This document shows positions 12,027 to 23,499 of a stretch of DNA of 64,000 nucleotides, in pieces; positions within the stretch are counted from its first letter, which is position 1; the number at the start of each line of letters is the position of its first letter. Location of the stretch: the NCBI GenBank assembly GCA_028023455.1, contig JAQFVV010000285.1, positions 931,501 through 995,500 on the forward strand, given 5' to 3'. The DNA is from Epiperipatus broadwayi (taxonomy: Eukaryota; Onychophora; Udeonychophora; Euonychophora; Peripatidae). The translations under genes were made by a program, and so were the position numbers. The notes beneath the pieces were generated by a model. It ran no database searches, was not told where the DNA came from, and saw nothing but the letters and a program-made list of their open reading frames with translations.

Positions 12027-13262
12027 ATTTTTACCAAGATAATTACAACTCGTCTACAGAGAACTTTGGATTTCCACCAACCAAGAGAACAAGCTGGATT
12101 TAAAAGTGGTTTTAGTACAATAGATCATATCCAGGTATTGAGAGAAGTCATAGAAAGGGCAAACGAATATGAATTGTCATTATGTTTTGGATTTGTAGAT
12201 TATGAAAAGGCATTCGATTCTATACACATTTCTTCAGTGATCAAAGCATTGGATCATCAAGGTATAGATCCAGGATATTGTCATATTTTAAAAAATATTT
12301 ATAAAAATGCAACAGCAACAATTAGATCACATAATGATACTGGAAAAATCAACATTGAGAAAGGTGTAAGACAAGGTGACTCCATATCTCCAAAACTCTT
12401 TACAGCAGTGCTGCAAGAAGTATTTTGTGGATTAAAATGGGAAACTAAAGGAGTGAAAGTAAATGGAGAGTATTTAAGTCATTTAGATTTCGCAGATGGT
12501 GTAGTTGTTTTTGAAAATAATGCTTCAGAGCTGCAGGAAATGTTGCAGGAGTTAGCAGATGAAAGTAGAAAAGTAGGACTAAAGATAAATGTTAAAAAGA
12601 CTAAAGTAATGTTTAATCGATTTGCTCAAAATATGAAAATAAAGATTGATTATGAAGAATTAGAAGAAGTTAACAGTTACAAATACCTTGGTCAGATTAT
12701 TAATACAGATGGAAACATAATGGAGGAAATTAATCATAGAATTAAACTTGGTTGGAGTGCTTTTGGTAGAAATAACTTGATACTAAAAGGAAATATGCCT
12801 ATGTGTTTGAAAAGGATGTTTTTTAACAAATGTGTTTTACCAGTTCTTACTTATGGATCTGAGACTTGGACACTTAATAGAAGAGCAATACAGAGACTTC
12901 AGACCACTCAAAGGAGTATGGAGAGATGTATGTTGGGAGTAACAAGAAGAGATCGAAAACGCAATGTATGGGTAAGACAACAAACAGGTGTTACTGACCT
13001 TATTGAAAAAATTAAAAGATTGAAATGGAGTTGGGCTGGACATATTGCTAGAAGAGATGATAATAGATGGACAATTGAAATTTTAAACTGGATTCCAAGA
13101 GATTGTAAAAGACCCAGAAAAAGACCACATGTGAGATGGATGGATGAAATAAGAAAATGTGCAGGGGTGTTGTGGAGAAGAGAAGCTAAAGATCGGAGAA
13201 GATGGATTAAACTTGGAGAGACCTTCATCCTGCAGTGGATTGATAATGGTTGATGATGATGA
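12027..13262 (+). mobile_element. 5'-truncated RTE-type LINE
   Basis: The reverse transcriptase and C-terminal part of a non-LTR retrotransposon. The open frame runs back into the (TA)n tract at 12010-12028, so the endonuclease half is missing. The 3' end is a short (TGA)n run at 13251-13265 directly after the stop codon, as in RTE elements. Confidence 0.85.
12066..13253 (+). CDS. LINE reverse transcriptase, long open frame with a broken active site
   Basis: A 395-residue frame copying LINE RNA into DNA at nicked target sites in intact relatives. The frame is open upstream to about 12027, so 12066 is not a natural start. Seen in order: REQAGF entry motif, FVDYEKAFD (motif A, residues 43-51), RQGDSISP (motif B, 102-109), LDFADG (motif C, 140-145), thumb region, and a C-terminal GHIARR-DDNRW block typical of RTE-like LINEs. 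Motif C normally reads FADD; here GAT has become GGT at 12498-12500, removing a catalytic aspartate. The sister copy on the minus strand still reads FADD. The frame is therefore recent and uninterrupted but should be inactive. Confidence 0.85.
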   Translation: MDFHQPREQAGFKSGFSTIDHIQVLREVIERANEYELSLCFGFVDYEKAFDSIHISSVIKALDHQGIDPGYCHILKNIYKNATATIRSHNDTGKINIEKGVRQGDSISPKLFTAVLQEVFCGLKWETKGVKVNGEYLSHLDFADGVVVFENNASELQEMLQELADESRKVGLKINVKKTKVMFNRFAQNMKIKIDYEELEEVNSYKYLGQIINTDGNIMEEINHRIKLGWSAFGRNNLILKGNMPMCLKRMFFNKCVLPVLTYGSETWTLNRRAIQRLQTTQRSMERCMLGVTRRDRKRNVWVRQQTGVTDLIEKIKRLKWSWAGHIARRDDNRWTIEILNWIPRDCKRPRKRPHVRWMDEIRKCAGVLWRREAKDRRRWIKLGETFILQWIDNG

Positions 13263-13438
13263 TGATATGATTTGAAAACGTATTTGGAAGTAATACAAAA
13301 TAATGTGTAAAAGTACTTTCTACAAAATAACAGAGTTATTGTAAGATTGTTCTTTGAGAATTTAATGCAATGGTAGAATATTGGACAAGTTTCTGATTGG
13401 AATTATATCCATTGTTTTGATGCCCAAATATTGCATGA
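13263..13438. other. LINE 3' flank
   Basis: Short unannotated spacer between the LINE tail and the hAT element. Confidence 0.5.
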
Positions 13439-13446
13439 CCTTAGAA

Positions 13447-13946
13447 CAGGGGTGGGCAAATAGCGGCCCAAGGGCCACATGCGACCTGCTAAGACTTTTT
13501 ATGCGGCCCTCCAAGACAATCAGAAAAATCCACCTTGGACTGAGATTTCCTTCCTGTTGCATGACCGAATGAATATTCATCTCATATTTTCCACTAGAAT
13601 GGCCACATCAATATACATGCGCAGTGTAGATACGATGTGCAGTGATTTTCCAGTTGATCTGATTAATTTCATTTTTGTCTTTGCATTAGCAAATATATAT
13701 ATTTCCAACTTTTGTGAAACCATGAATGCTCCAAAAAAATATAAAATTGGTAATGAATGTCATGTCTTTAGTGAAGAATGGACAAACAAATATTTCTTTG
13801 GTAATACAGGGAATAAAGCAGTGTGTTTATTGTGTCATGAAAAAAAGATGCGGCCCTCCGTTAAACTTCACTTCCACAAAGTGGCCCCCGATGTGGCCCT
13901 CCACCAACCTATGCGGCCCCCGAGCCAAAACAATTGCCCACCCCTG
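13447..13946 (+). mobile_element. Non-autonomous hAT transposon (500 bp) with BED-finger remnant
   Basis: Terminal inverted repeats begin caggggtgggcaa and end ttgcccacccctg. An 8-bp target-site duplication, ccttagaa/ccttagat, lies at 13439-13446 and 13947-13954 (7 of 8 match). Both are hAT hallmarks. Internally, about 13720-13880 on the plus strand encodes EEWTNKYFFGN and VCLLCHEKK, matching the N-terminal zinc-finger region of hAT transposases of the GTF2IRD2/ZBED5 type. The rest of the transposase is deleted. GC-rich ends stand out against the AT-rich background. Confidence 0.88.
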
Positions 13947-13954
13947 CCTTAGAT

Positions 13955-14511
13955 GATTCATTTTTCATTTATTTTTGCAGATTATTTAAATAAAAAGCAA
14001 TCGACCAAGTAGAACAATTCCAATACTCTCACAACTTTTCTATCATTAGGGCAATTAAATTATAAAAAATATTTCCACGGCTTTTTATTATTATTTACTT
14101 TTAACTACAATAATAACAACACTAACAAAAAAATGAAAATGTAGTCAAATATCAATCATGTGATGTTTGATCGCCAAAATATCAATTTAAACTTCAATTC
14201 ATAAAGCTTTACCTTCTGCAGAAAACCAATAAACTTCCAATAGTTATTATTGGCAAAATGTACATTTAATAAAACTATACATTTATCTTCATTTGATTAG
14301 GGGGGGGTAACCGTTTTTTTCCTTTTCTGTAGTAAAAAGCTGAAATAAAGTATAGGACTTTCTCTAATTGCCAATTTCAAAACTATTTTACATTTCACTA
14401 GTACAAATGTATCTAAATGAGTATGGATAAAAAAATTAATTATAGATAAGTCTACAAAAAGTAAATATGTGAGTATTTTATCATCTATTAATATATATAT
14501 ATATATATAAA
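13955..14511. other. AT-rich spacer ending in (TA)n
   Basis: No gene recognised. A (TA)n tract at about 14489-14509 abuts the LINE tail that follows. Confidence 0.5.
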
Positions 14512-16258
14512 CATCATCATCATCGTTAACAATTATCAATCCACTGCAAGATGAAGGTCTTTCCATGTTCAATCCATCTTCTCCAATCTCTAACCTCTTT
14601 TCTCCACACCACCCCTGCTCAATTTCTTATTTCATACATCCTTATCACATGTGATCTCTTTCTGGGTATTTTACAATCTCTTGAAATCCAGATTAAGATT
14701 TCAATTGGCCATCTATTATCATCTCTTCTAGCAATATGCCCAGTCCAAGTCCACTTTAGTCTTTGGTTTCAATGATGTCAGTAACACCTGTTTGTTTTCT
14801 TATCCATATATTGCATTTTCAACCTCTTCTTGTTAGTCCTAATATGTATCTCTCCATGGTTATTTGAATTGTCTGATGTTTTTGGAATTGCAAACTCTTA
14901 AGTGCCCAAGTCTCAGATTTATAAATAATAACTGATAAAATATATTTATTAAAAATCTTTTCAAACACATAGGCATATTTCTTTTTTAATATTATGTTAT
15001 TTCTACCAAAGCACTTCAACCAAGGTTAATTCTATTAATTCCATCCATTATGTTTCCATCTGTAATAATAATCTGACCAAGGTATTTGTAGTTGTTAACT
15101 TCTTCTAACTCATCATATTAAATCTTCATTTTCATCTTTTGAGAAAATCCATTGAACATTATTTTAATACTTACCTTTAGTACTACTTTCTTACTTTCAT
15201 CTGATAACTCCTGCAACATTTTCTGAAACTCTGAAGCATTACTTGCAAAAGCAACTACATCATCTGCAAAATCTAAATTACTTAAATAATCTCCATTTAT
15301 TTTTATTCCTTTAGCTTCCCATTTTAATCCACAAAATACTTCTTGCAGCACTGCTGTAAAAAGTTTTGGAGATATGGAGTCACCCTATTTTATACCCCTC
15401 TCAATGTTAACCTTTCTAGTATCATTATGCAATATAATTATTGCTGATACATTTTTATAAATATTCTTCAGAATATGATAATATTCTGGGTCTATATCTT
15501 GATGATCCAATGCTTTAATCACTGAAGAAATGTTTATAGAATCAAATGCATTTTCATAATCCACAAATACAAAGCATAATGACAACTCATATTCATTGAT
15601 TCTTTCAATATTGTGATATTATCTACTGTACTAAAACCACTTTTAAATCCAGGGTTTTCTTTTGGTTGGTTGAAATCCAATGTTCTCTATAGGTGAGTTG
15701 TAATTATCCTGGTAAAAATTTTGTATAAAAGTGATAAAAGACTGATAGGTCTGTAATTTTAATATCTTCTTTATCACCTTTTTTTCTTCCTATCATCTGA
15801 TATATGTTTATCACTTAGACATTTGGTATATAACTTTGCCATTTTTTTTCTATTTCTTTACTTGCTTATTTTTAATATATAGATTATAATTCCATCATTA
15901 CCTTGAGTTTTTTCCTTCTTCATTAATTTATTTGCATGTCTCACTTCTTCATTTAAAATCTTGGCAATTCAGAAGATAAAATATATGTAGGAAGTGCTTG
16001 TTTTTTATTTCTATATAATTCTTGATTGAACTCTTCTACCGATTTCATGATATCTCTTTTTTAAGAATAGTTTCATCTCTTTTTTTATTGCAGACATAAG
16101 TTTCCTACCAATATCAAAATGTTGTTTTACATTCATGAGGCTTTTATTCTTTTCTACAGCTTTTCTTGCTAGTTCACAACTATACTTTCTTACATTATTA
16201 TCATCTCTTTTTCATACAATTTAAAATTCAAGATATTCAATTCTTCTTAATGCATCAT
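14512..16258 (-). pseudogene. RTE-type LINE, linker, reverse transcriptase and 3' end (decayed)
   Basis: Minus-strand relic of the same LINE family as 12027-13262. From 5' to 3': a linker with ELARKAVEKNKS-like coding near 16150, motif A FVDYENAFD (near 15550), motif C LDFADDVVAF (near 15270, both aspartates kept), a thumb segment with SETWALK (near 14900), and a (TGA)n tail at 14512-14525. Frameshifts and stops break it into at least four frames. Its 5' part, the endonuclease, lies at 20883-21885 beyond a 4.5-kb insertion. Confidence 0.8.
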
Positions 16259-16272
16259 TTATATATATATAT

Positions 16273-19200
16273 ATTCTAACCCAGTAAATATAGCTAGTGA
16301 TTCCTAATTAATAATCAAAATCCATGCGGAACTCCTATACCCTTCCGATTACGCCTCGTATAGTCCGGATAATAAACTTTACTTTACCCAATAATAACAA
16401 TACGTTAGGTTAGTTCTATAATAATTCAGCTCCAGCGATATGCAGTTCAGACAGAGACAGAATTAAAAAAAAAAATATCATTAATAAAATAAATTTAAAA
16501 AGAAAATTATTAATAAACTACCATTCTTTCTCTATCCAAAACACATCCTCTGGGCTGTAAGTACGTGCACTGTTCGACAATGATGATGATGATTTTTCAT
16601 GTCATTGTTAATATAACTGACTAAAACAAAATATTCATTAATTTGCCAATATGATCTCAATATTTTTGTTATTATACAATTAGATGTTTCAATCTCTTAA
16701 GCCATGCCACGCTTGTAATATTGATCTGAATTTGATCAATTATTAATTTAAGAGCACTTATAATAATGACACTAATCTCAGGGTTCTCTGTTATATTTAA
16801 TAAAATTGCTCGGCAGTATTGTGTTGTCGCATGTGACTGACATTCTGGTCGGCTATAGGAAACATTTACCTTATTTAAATTCTAGGTGTCTTCATTCACA
16901 TATCAACTAATATAATATTTAACGAGATGAACACCATATTCAATAACAACGCATAATTTTGAATAATAAAGCCCCTTCTATCCAGAATCTCAGTCGGAAT
17001 GATGAAAAGACAAGGGTGCTTTTGTGTCCTTCCATTATCCATGACAACACAATAATTTAACTAAGATTTATTACTTAGACACTTCCTTAAATGTGTATTC
17101 AACAATGTGCAACCAAAACTAGTAGTTTGGGAATAAAGTGATTTTATACACATATAAAATAAAATAAAATGTCTTGGTCTGAAGTTTTCAATTCCATAAA
17201 TAATTTTTATTAAATTAAAATATAATGAAATGTTTTGATCTGCTTATAATTGTCTATCTGGTGTTTTGGATTTAAGATTTCATAAATGATTTTGGACCCA
17301 AGAAAGTATTGCAAGTATTATGCCAATACACTTTTATTTAGCACATAAGAAAAATGACTCAAAACAACTTGTAACAAGACGATAATTTATTATTAACTTA
17401 TAACAAAATTCTAATTTTTTATTATGGTTTAACAAAAATATCTTTTATGATTAACATAATAAACAAACATATACAATTTATCCGATCCCATATGGATAAA
17501 ACAAAATATAACTAATATTAATTCGTCTATACTTTTAGACTTGGATTCGAACTACTTCTTCATCTTCTTTTTACATTTATGTAAAATTGAATATAACAAA
17601 ATAAATAGTATTATCGATACATCAACTCATTCGTTTAGTGTATCTTATATGAACGGTTACTTAAATTTATTGACTAACGATCTGTTTTAAAACAAAAATA
17701 ATCTGATTCTAGGCAATGCGTACAAACGATTTTTATTATCATATCTTTAATTAAATGATAGTTTTTATTTAGATAACTTATTATAATTTATGGGTTACGT
17801 ATCAAAAGTTACACTTATTATTTTAATGTTTACCTTAATAACAACTGAAGTTGTTATACACACTGTTTTTCTCAGTGTAAGTTATATTGTGAGTGCTACT
17901 TAATCATTAACATGAATTAAACCTAGCATTTGAACCCTCTATTGGCAAATAAAAATTTTTAAATCACGCAATTTTAAAACTTACTCTCTCCATTGACTTA
18001 CGTGTGGATTACCAGCACTATTCCGTCGCACAATTCAGACATTGATCATATATACTAGCACGCTATTTATACTATATGGAGCTTGAGGAATTAACCTCCA
18101 ATATACCTGTTCTCTTGCCATAACTTTCTAAACAAACACAATATTCAACACCTTCCGTGGTGGAATTATCTCTATCTTCTCATGAGGAATAAGGAATAAC
18201 ACCGAAGGGCTGTAGAGTTAACTACTATATTAAAATAATTTGGTGGGTCCTTGCCTCTTAATTGGGCATAATAGGAGCACACACCAAATATAATCCTCTC
18301 CTGGGATTTTAACGAATGAAATACACTAAATACTATATAAAGTACTGATCGTCCCAACTCTGAGAAGCGACCACTTGGGTTATAAACATACCCGAATACT
18401 AGATTTATCTATTCCCCTCATGGAAAATAAAGCTTTTGGGGAGATTATTTTCTATCCCACAAAATAGATACATTACAATTATTACTTAGGCGCATATTAA
18501 GCCTATACCGATGCTATATCGGGGCAAGACAAGCAAATACACTAATTACACTAAATTTATATTCCGGGGTATACTTAGATCAGCGTCTGATATCAATGGA
18601 TATCACAGAATACAATAATAATTTTCACTTTTGCCAAAGAAACATTCAACAAATAATAGGAAGTATAGTATTTTGAACTAAACCAAGTGAATGTGTTAAT
18701 AAAGAATAATTGGAAATAAGTTCCTTAATTAACATAGTATAAATTTGTTTCTTACTTTAAATAAGTAATATTTTGTATAGCACTTCTCTTTAATTACTTC
18801 TGATAATTTTAACTAGATATTTTGCCTATTGAGTATCTAACATCTAAATTTATACTCATAACTGCATGTCATAAGTAAACACATTTTTAAAAAAAATATA
18901 TTTTTTTCATGTCAAATATAAATTTAACCTAGAATAATTACATAAAAAAAAACATACCTTTATGATTACAAGGTCATTTAAATATTACTTGAATATAGCC
19001 TTTAACCTGCTGATATAAAAAAAAATACACATAATTTTACAAATTAGTAAAAAAAAATCATTACTTAACAAGTGCTTATAATATCACTAAAAAAATGTTT
19101 TCCGTTGGGCACTTTATCCAGATGAAGAACTTGATCCATCCGTAGTTCACGAAGCAAATTTAAAATAAGAAACACATTTTATTATTTCATTTATATAAAA

Positions 19201-20792
19201 GTTGCCTCCATTCTGGTGCACTTAATATTAGGCAAAGAAAAACATAGCAGTGTTGATTTTAACTCTTTCTTGAATTAACTGCTATAATTATGGGATCCAA
19301 GAAAACAATACAGATTTTAACATTACGAATATTTGACAATAAACGATCACATATACAATTCTTTTCTTTTTACGATTGGCGATACGTATCATTTTTAGCT
19401 AGCTGGCTTATGAATAAAAGAATGCGCGAATTTTCCAAAATATTATTTTTATTGACTGCAGCTGACTTACGTGGATATAAAGTTTTAACGACTCCCATTG
19501 ATGTATAATATAACCTATTATATTATGGTTATAATTAAGTCACTAATGTTTATAGTCTTTATTCCTACTCTAGGAATTATAAATTTTCTTTAATACTGGA
19601 TTCTCCGTAAATGCACACATACAAATTTTCCGATATTTGCCTTGAGAAAATTTATATTTCTTTTTAAAAAATATACAGGTGCATAAGTAAATATCATTTA
19701 TTATTTATATTATTTCTGGATAATTTTCAGTGAATAAAACATATTTTAATGTGGGGAACTTGCATTATTTTCTAAAGCAGACAATTTCTGTTAGAAAGAG
19801 CGCGAACTTTTTGGTTAACTTTCCTTGGCTTTTATAATAGGTCTTTTAATTCTAGTTTTTCTTTTATACCATGAAAAGATTATTAAATAAGGCAAAGTTA
19901 ACAAATAATTGATTATTTCTTGGAAATTACTTATATTGTTTAGTTTAACTATAATGATATTTTCAGTGATTGCTGTAGTCGATATGGTAATCTCGAACTT
20001 TAGCATAAGATGGTACATTTTTAAGTATAAAAAGCTTTAAAAATAGGTAGAGCAACAGAAGCTTATGGATGTCTTATCAAAATATTTTAGCTAGACATGA
20101 TTTTGTTAAAATGTTACTTGAATTATATTTATTTCTGCAATAAAAAATATAAAAATTTGTTACCGAATTTCAGCACTGCTTCCTCTTGTAAAACTTATGT
20201 CAGACTAGATTTTCTACAAAATTTAGCGGTCTTCTTTTAGTGACCTCTGACAGAAAAATAATTATTTAATTATACATAAACAAAGGAAAGGAAAAAAAAA
20301 AAAACTTATTACAGTTATATATTTTCATATGATTTAAATGGATTATAAGATAATTTGACAAATAATGAAAAATAATAAATATCTTTAACTAATAATGCTT
20401 ATTAGTGATGTATAATTCTGTATACATTATTATCTAAATAATTTTTAAAAAAAATTATCAGAAGTTACTGTGCTTTATGATAAGACACTCATCTAATCTC
20501 CCCTCTTCCCAGCCAAAATCAATTACTATTTATGATAGGTGCTTTTATACTATATTAAATTGCTTTTATGGTTAATATATTTTAACTAAATTATTTATGC
20601 TCTTCTTCAAAATGACATGGGATTACCAAATTTATTAGTTATTTGCTTAAAACACATTATAGTGAGTAAATAGCATACTTTATTAATCACTTAATATTAT
20701 TATTATTTTACTTTTTATTTCCTAGAAAAGGATTGCATTGTTTTCCTGTAGGAAATAATGCTAAATAAACCAAGTGTCAATAACACTAGGTT
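16273..20792. mobile_element. 4.5-kb (TA)n-bounded insertion of unknown type, splitting a LINE
   Basis: This block sits between two pieces of one minus-strand LINE and is bordered by (TA)n on each side (16259-16272 and 20793-20882). Its ends look like imperfect inverted repeats: tctaacccagt at the left and, on the minus strand, tgtaacctagt at the right. The interior is less AT-rich and more complex than its surroundings, notably 16300-16580 and 17950-18640, but I recognise no transposase, integrase or reverse transcriptase. A 72-residue plus-strand frame (19290-19508) has no known match. It could be a non-autonomous DNA transposon, a degenerate LTR element, or composite. Confidence 0.45.
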
Positions 20793-20819
20793 ACAATATA
20801 TATATATATATATATATAT

Positions 20820-20882
<63 letters not shown>
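20788..20882. repeat. (TA)n microsatellite with GGGA...TCCC ends
   Basis: Almost pure TA. The main run is bracketed by ggga near 20821 and tccc near 20881, making a perfect cruciform-forming palindrome. Confidence 0.9.
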
Positions 20883-20888
<6 letters not shown>

Positions 20889-21885
20889 TTTCTTCCTAAA
20901 TTCTCTGGTTTCAGTATAAATTTTATTAGTCAATTCTACCCACTATCTTTGTTACACTTTTTAAAAGTATATAAATTATTTTCCTATTAATTTAATTCAA
21001 ATCTGAATCATGATCAAAACTTACAAATACTTGAAAACGATTTGTAAGTTACTAATTTAAATTCATTAGAATGTTTCTGAAGATTAGGAATATCAACTGT
21101 AAATATTGGTTTTTCTTAATAATTGTTGTCTCTCTAGTTTTGCATCAACTCAACATGTATCTTACACCTTACTAATTGATGATCAGTTCCTGTGTTGAAT
21201 TTATAAAAGGCATTACAATCTTGAAATATGTATTTTCTGTTAGTCAAAATATAATTCAATTCTGCTGCCCCTTCAATTGGATGCTTCCATGTCCATTTCA
21301 TTTTCCTCAAAACAATAAATCAGGATATAAAATTTTTCTTTCTCTTCAAACTCCACATGTCCATGTCCTCTCTCAATTCTATTACCTTAACCAAATTTTC
21401 CTACAACACTTTCATCTTTCATTTTGTTTACCAATTCTAGCATTAAAGTCTCCCATAACAAATTTGAAATGTTGTTTAGTCTGATCAAAAGCCTTTTGTA
21501 CATCCATATAAAAATCTTCTACTACTTCATCACTATGAGAACTTGTTGGGCATAAAACTGAATTATCTGCATATGGTACAGAAATTAAATAACTAATCTT
21601 ATCACTCTGTTGGATACACCATCAATTTACATAATGTTGTTTTTCCACTTTTTATTTATAATGAATGCTACTTCACTTGTACTTCCAATATTTCTGCCTT
21701 TATGGTGGAGTATATGTCCACTTTTTAAATTAATTGTCTCTTCACCTTTTCTTCTAACTTCGCAAAATCCATTAATGTCTCGTTGTTTAATATGAGACCA
21801 TTCTTTTTCCAATTCTTGCAATCTTCCTTCACTTGAAAGTGATCTGCACTTGCATGTACCTAAATAAAAAATAATCATCAAATGA
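20883..21885 (-). pseudogene. RTE-type LINE, AP endonuclease domain (decayed)
   Basis: Minus-strand relic of the LINE endonuclease that nicks target DNA. From the start near 21880: a CRSLSSEGRLQELEKEW segment (canonical NVRSL region), FCEVRRKGEE (catalytic glutamate region), ...MGDFNARIG near 21450 and DHQLVR near 21180 (family SDH motif). A following segment, TETREFRKKRRD, runs into the (TA)n at 20882. The next expected part of the protein resumes at 16258. Several frameshifts interrupt it. Confidence 0.8.
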
Positions 21886-22384
21886 GAGCCTGTATATGTA
21901 ATCAGGTGATTCTTAGCACCCTCCGCCTTCAGCCACCAACTTATACCTTATTTGATGACTTTACAGTCTCCTAGAAATAAGATCATGATATATATTTTTG
22001 TGTATCATGATTGCATATATCTATTAGAAGAAAAAAATCATATACACACATTCATTCTGTCTTATCAGGCAACTGAGAACAAAGATCATGGTGTTTCTTG
22101 ATCTTAAACTCAGTGGTAAAAAGCCAATAAACTCATCATGCTGGCTAAGGTATATTGGTGAGCAACCCATCCATATTCGTATACTATATGAATAATCACA
22201 TAGTAATAATATCTGAAGTACAAAAATATATAGAGTGGACTTTAGAAATTTGCCCTGCTCAGTTCTGTTAAAGCCTCTAAGATTAATCAAAGTGTCTCCT
22301 TTCAGTTATTAGCATACTGTGATATAAATAATTATATAGGTAAATATAATAACTGAAACACAGGCTTATTCTATACCTGTGTCC
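21886..22384. other. Unassigned spacer
   Basis: No gene recognised between the LINE and a family 3 copy. A minus-strand frame at 22024-22290 has no recognisable domain. Confidence 0.45.
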
Positions 22385-22690
22385 ATATATGTAATATATA
22401 GGGTATATGAGCATAGACTTTCAGATGACCCATCACTCTCCACTCTATCTAATAACACTGATACCCTCAAGCACATATATGCTGAAAAGATAAATAATCA
22501 CCAATATACGTATTTCATGCTAAACCAGCAATCATCAGTTGGTCCAGATTATCATCTCCCACACATATATACTATAAGGGCTCAGATACATATTAAGATA
22601 GACAATCCTCATACTTCAATGGACAGGCTCCAATCTACTACACACTCCAACTCTTCAACCGTCCATCCAAAAAAAATTGATATAGATGTT
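22385..22690 (-). repeat. Family 3 hammerhead repeat, copy a
   Basis: A single antisense copy of the 330-bp family 3 unit. It matches 26164-26510 over most of its length, including the block tccaactcttcaaccgtccat and the ribozyme. The apparent plus-strand protein frame is a by-product of the conserved nucleotide sequence. Confidence 0.85.
22500..22543 (-). ncRNA. Hammerhead ribozyme, type I, family 3 copy a (core intact)
   Basis: Minus strand: stem I ACCAA/UUGGU (5 bp), CUGAUGA, stem II UGCU/AGCA, GAAA, stem III from A15.1 to U16.1, and H17 = A. All core bases are present. The innermost stem II pair (10.1-11.1) is U/U, probably after loss of an ancestral G-C. Confidence 0.8.
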
Positions 22691-22729
22691 TTACCCTGGT
22701 AATAGAGTGGCACTGTTCAGAGCTAGTCA

Positions 22730-23229
22730 GTTACGGATTGAAGCTTAAGCTGTCTTTTCACGACTCGAATGCCACTTGACCTCCTAAACTACTAAACACT
22801 CGATTATTTATTTTCATTTAACATGAACTTTTTTTAATAAATAAATATAAACCCATACGAAATAATAAATATAAGAAATGGAAAAAGAATAACAATAAGA
22901 TTTTTAATTAAATTTAACATAATCATATATTAAAATATATAACTACAGATATTTAAAAAAAGAAATTTTAATCATTACCTTCAAAATATGAGAAAGTTTT
23001 CACAAAATGATAAGCTGAAGATAAAATTTAAAATAAATGTTTATTAAAATCAGTAAAATAAATATTTTGATTTTAAACATTCCACATTTTATTTATAATA
23101 TATATAACATTTTAAATCAAGTTTTTTTTTTTTTTAATTAAAAAAAATCGTAACTGTAATTAATATAAGTTTTTAAAGCGTTACAAATTTTTAGTCTATA
23201 GCGACGATGTTTTTCCTTTTTGTACCTAG
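22730..23229. other. AT-rich spacer
   Basis: No gene recognised. The last 20 bases form a strong splice-acceptor-like pyrimidine tract leading into the frame at 23230. Confidence 0.5.
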
Positions 23230-23496
23230 AGCAAGTGTGTCCGTGAAATTAACAAATGGTTAGAGGAAGTGTTTGAAAGATGCTATGTCCACTTTGTGAT
23301 GATTTTTCTACTGGCTACCGACCTCCCGTCATCAGATCTACTAGAAGGACGACAGTTTTTATTGAACCCTAAAGGAACACCTCAGGAATACTTACAGGAA
23401 CCTAGCGAGATTATGGGAGGAAAGCAGACCACCCACATTTCGCTAATGACATATTACATATTAACAAAATCATTACAAATATTTAAAACGCAATAA
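23230..23496 (+). pseudogene. Possible SGNH-hydrolase-like fragment
   Basis: An 89-codon frame, clearly less AT-rich than its surroundings, opens directly after an acceptor-like tract ending in ag at 23229 and stops at 23496. It begins SKCVREINKWLEEVFERC and later contains SSDLLEG and FLLNPKGT. INKWL and a C-terminal L-N-x-K-G-T resemble SGNH/GDSL hydrolase domains, where the catalytic D-x-x-H precedes such a block. A short frame disturbance between the two parts would explain the missing D-x-x-H. Such domains occur in ORF1 of some LINEs (CR1-like) and as free-standing genes. Function here is inference. Confidence 0.35.
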
Positions 23497-23499
23497 AAC

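Noticed and set aside
11791-13262. Twin-priming inversion of a single LINE insertion
   Set aside because: Both the minus and plus pieces contain the LINE 3' end, so two separate insertions are needed.
12908-13298. Minus-strand frames over the LINE
   Set aside because: Antisense shadows of the reverse transcriptase frame.
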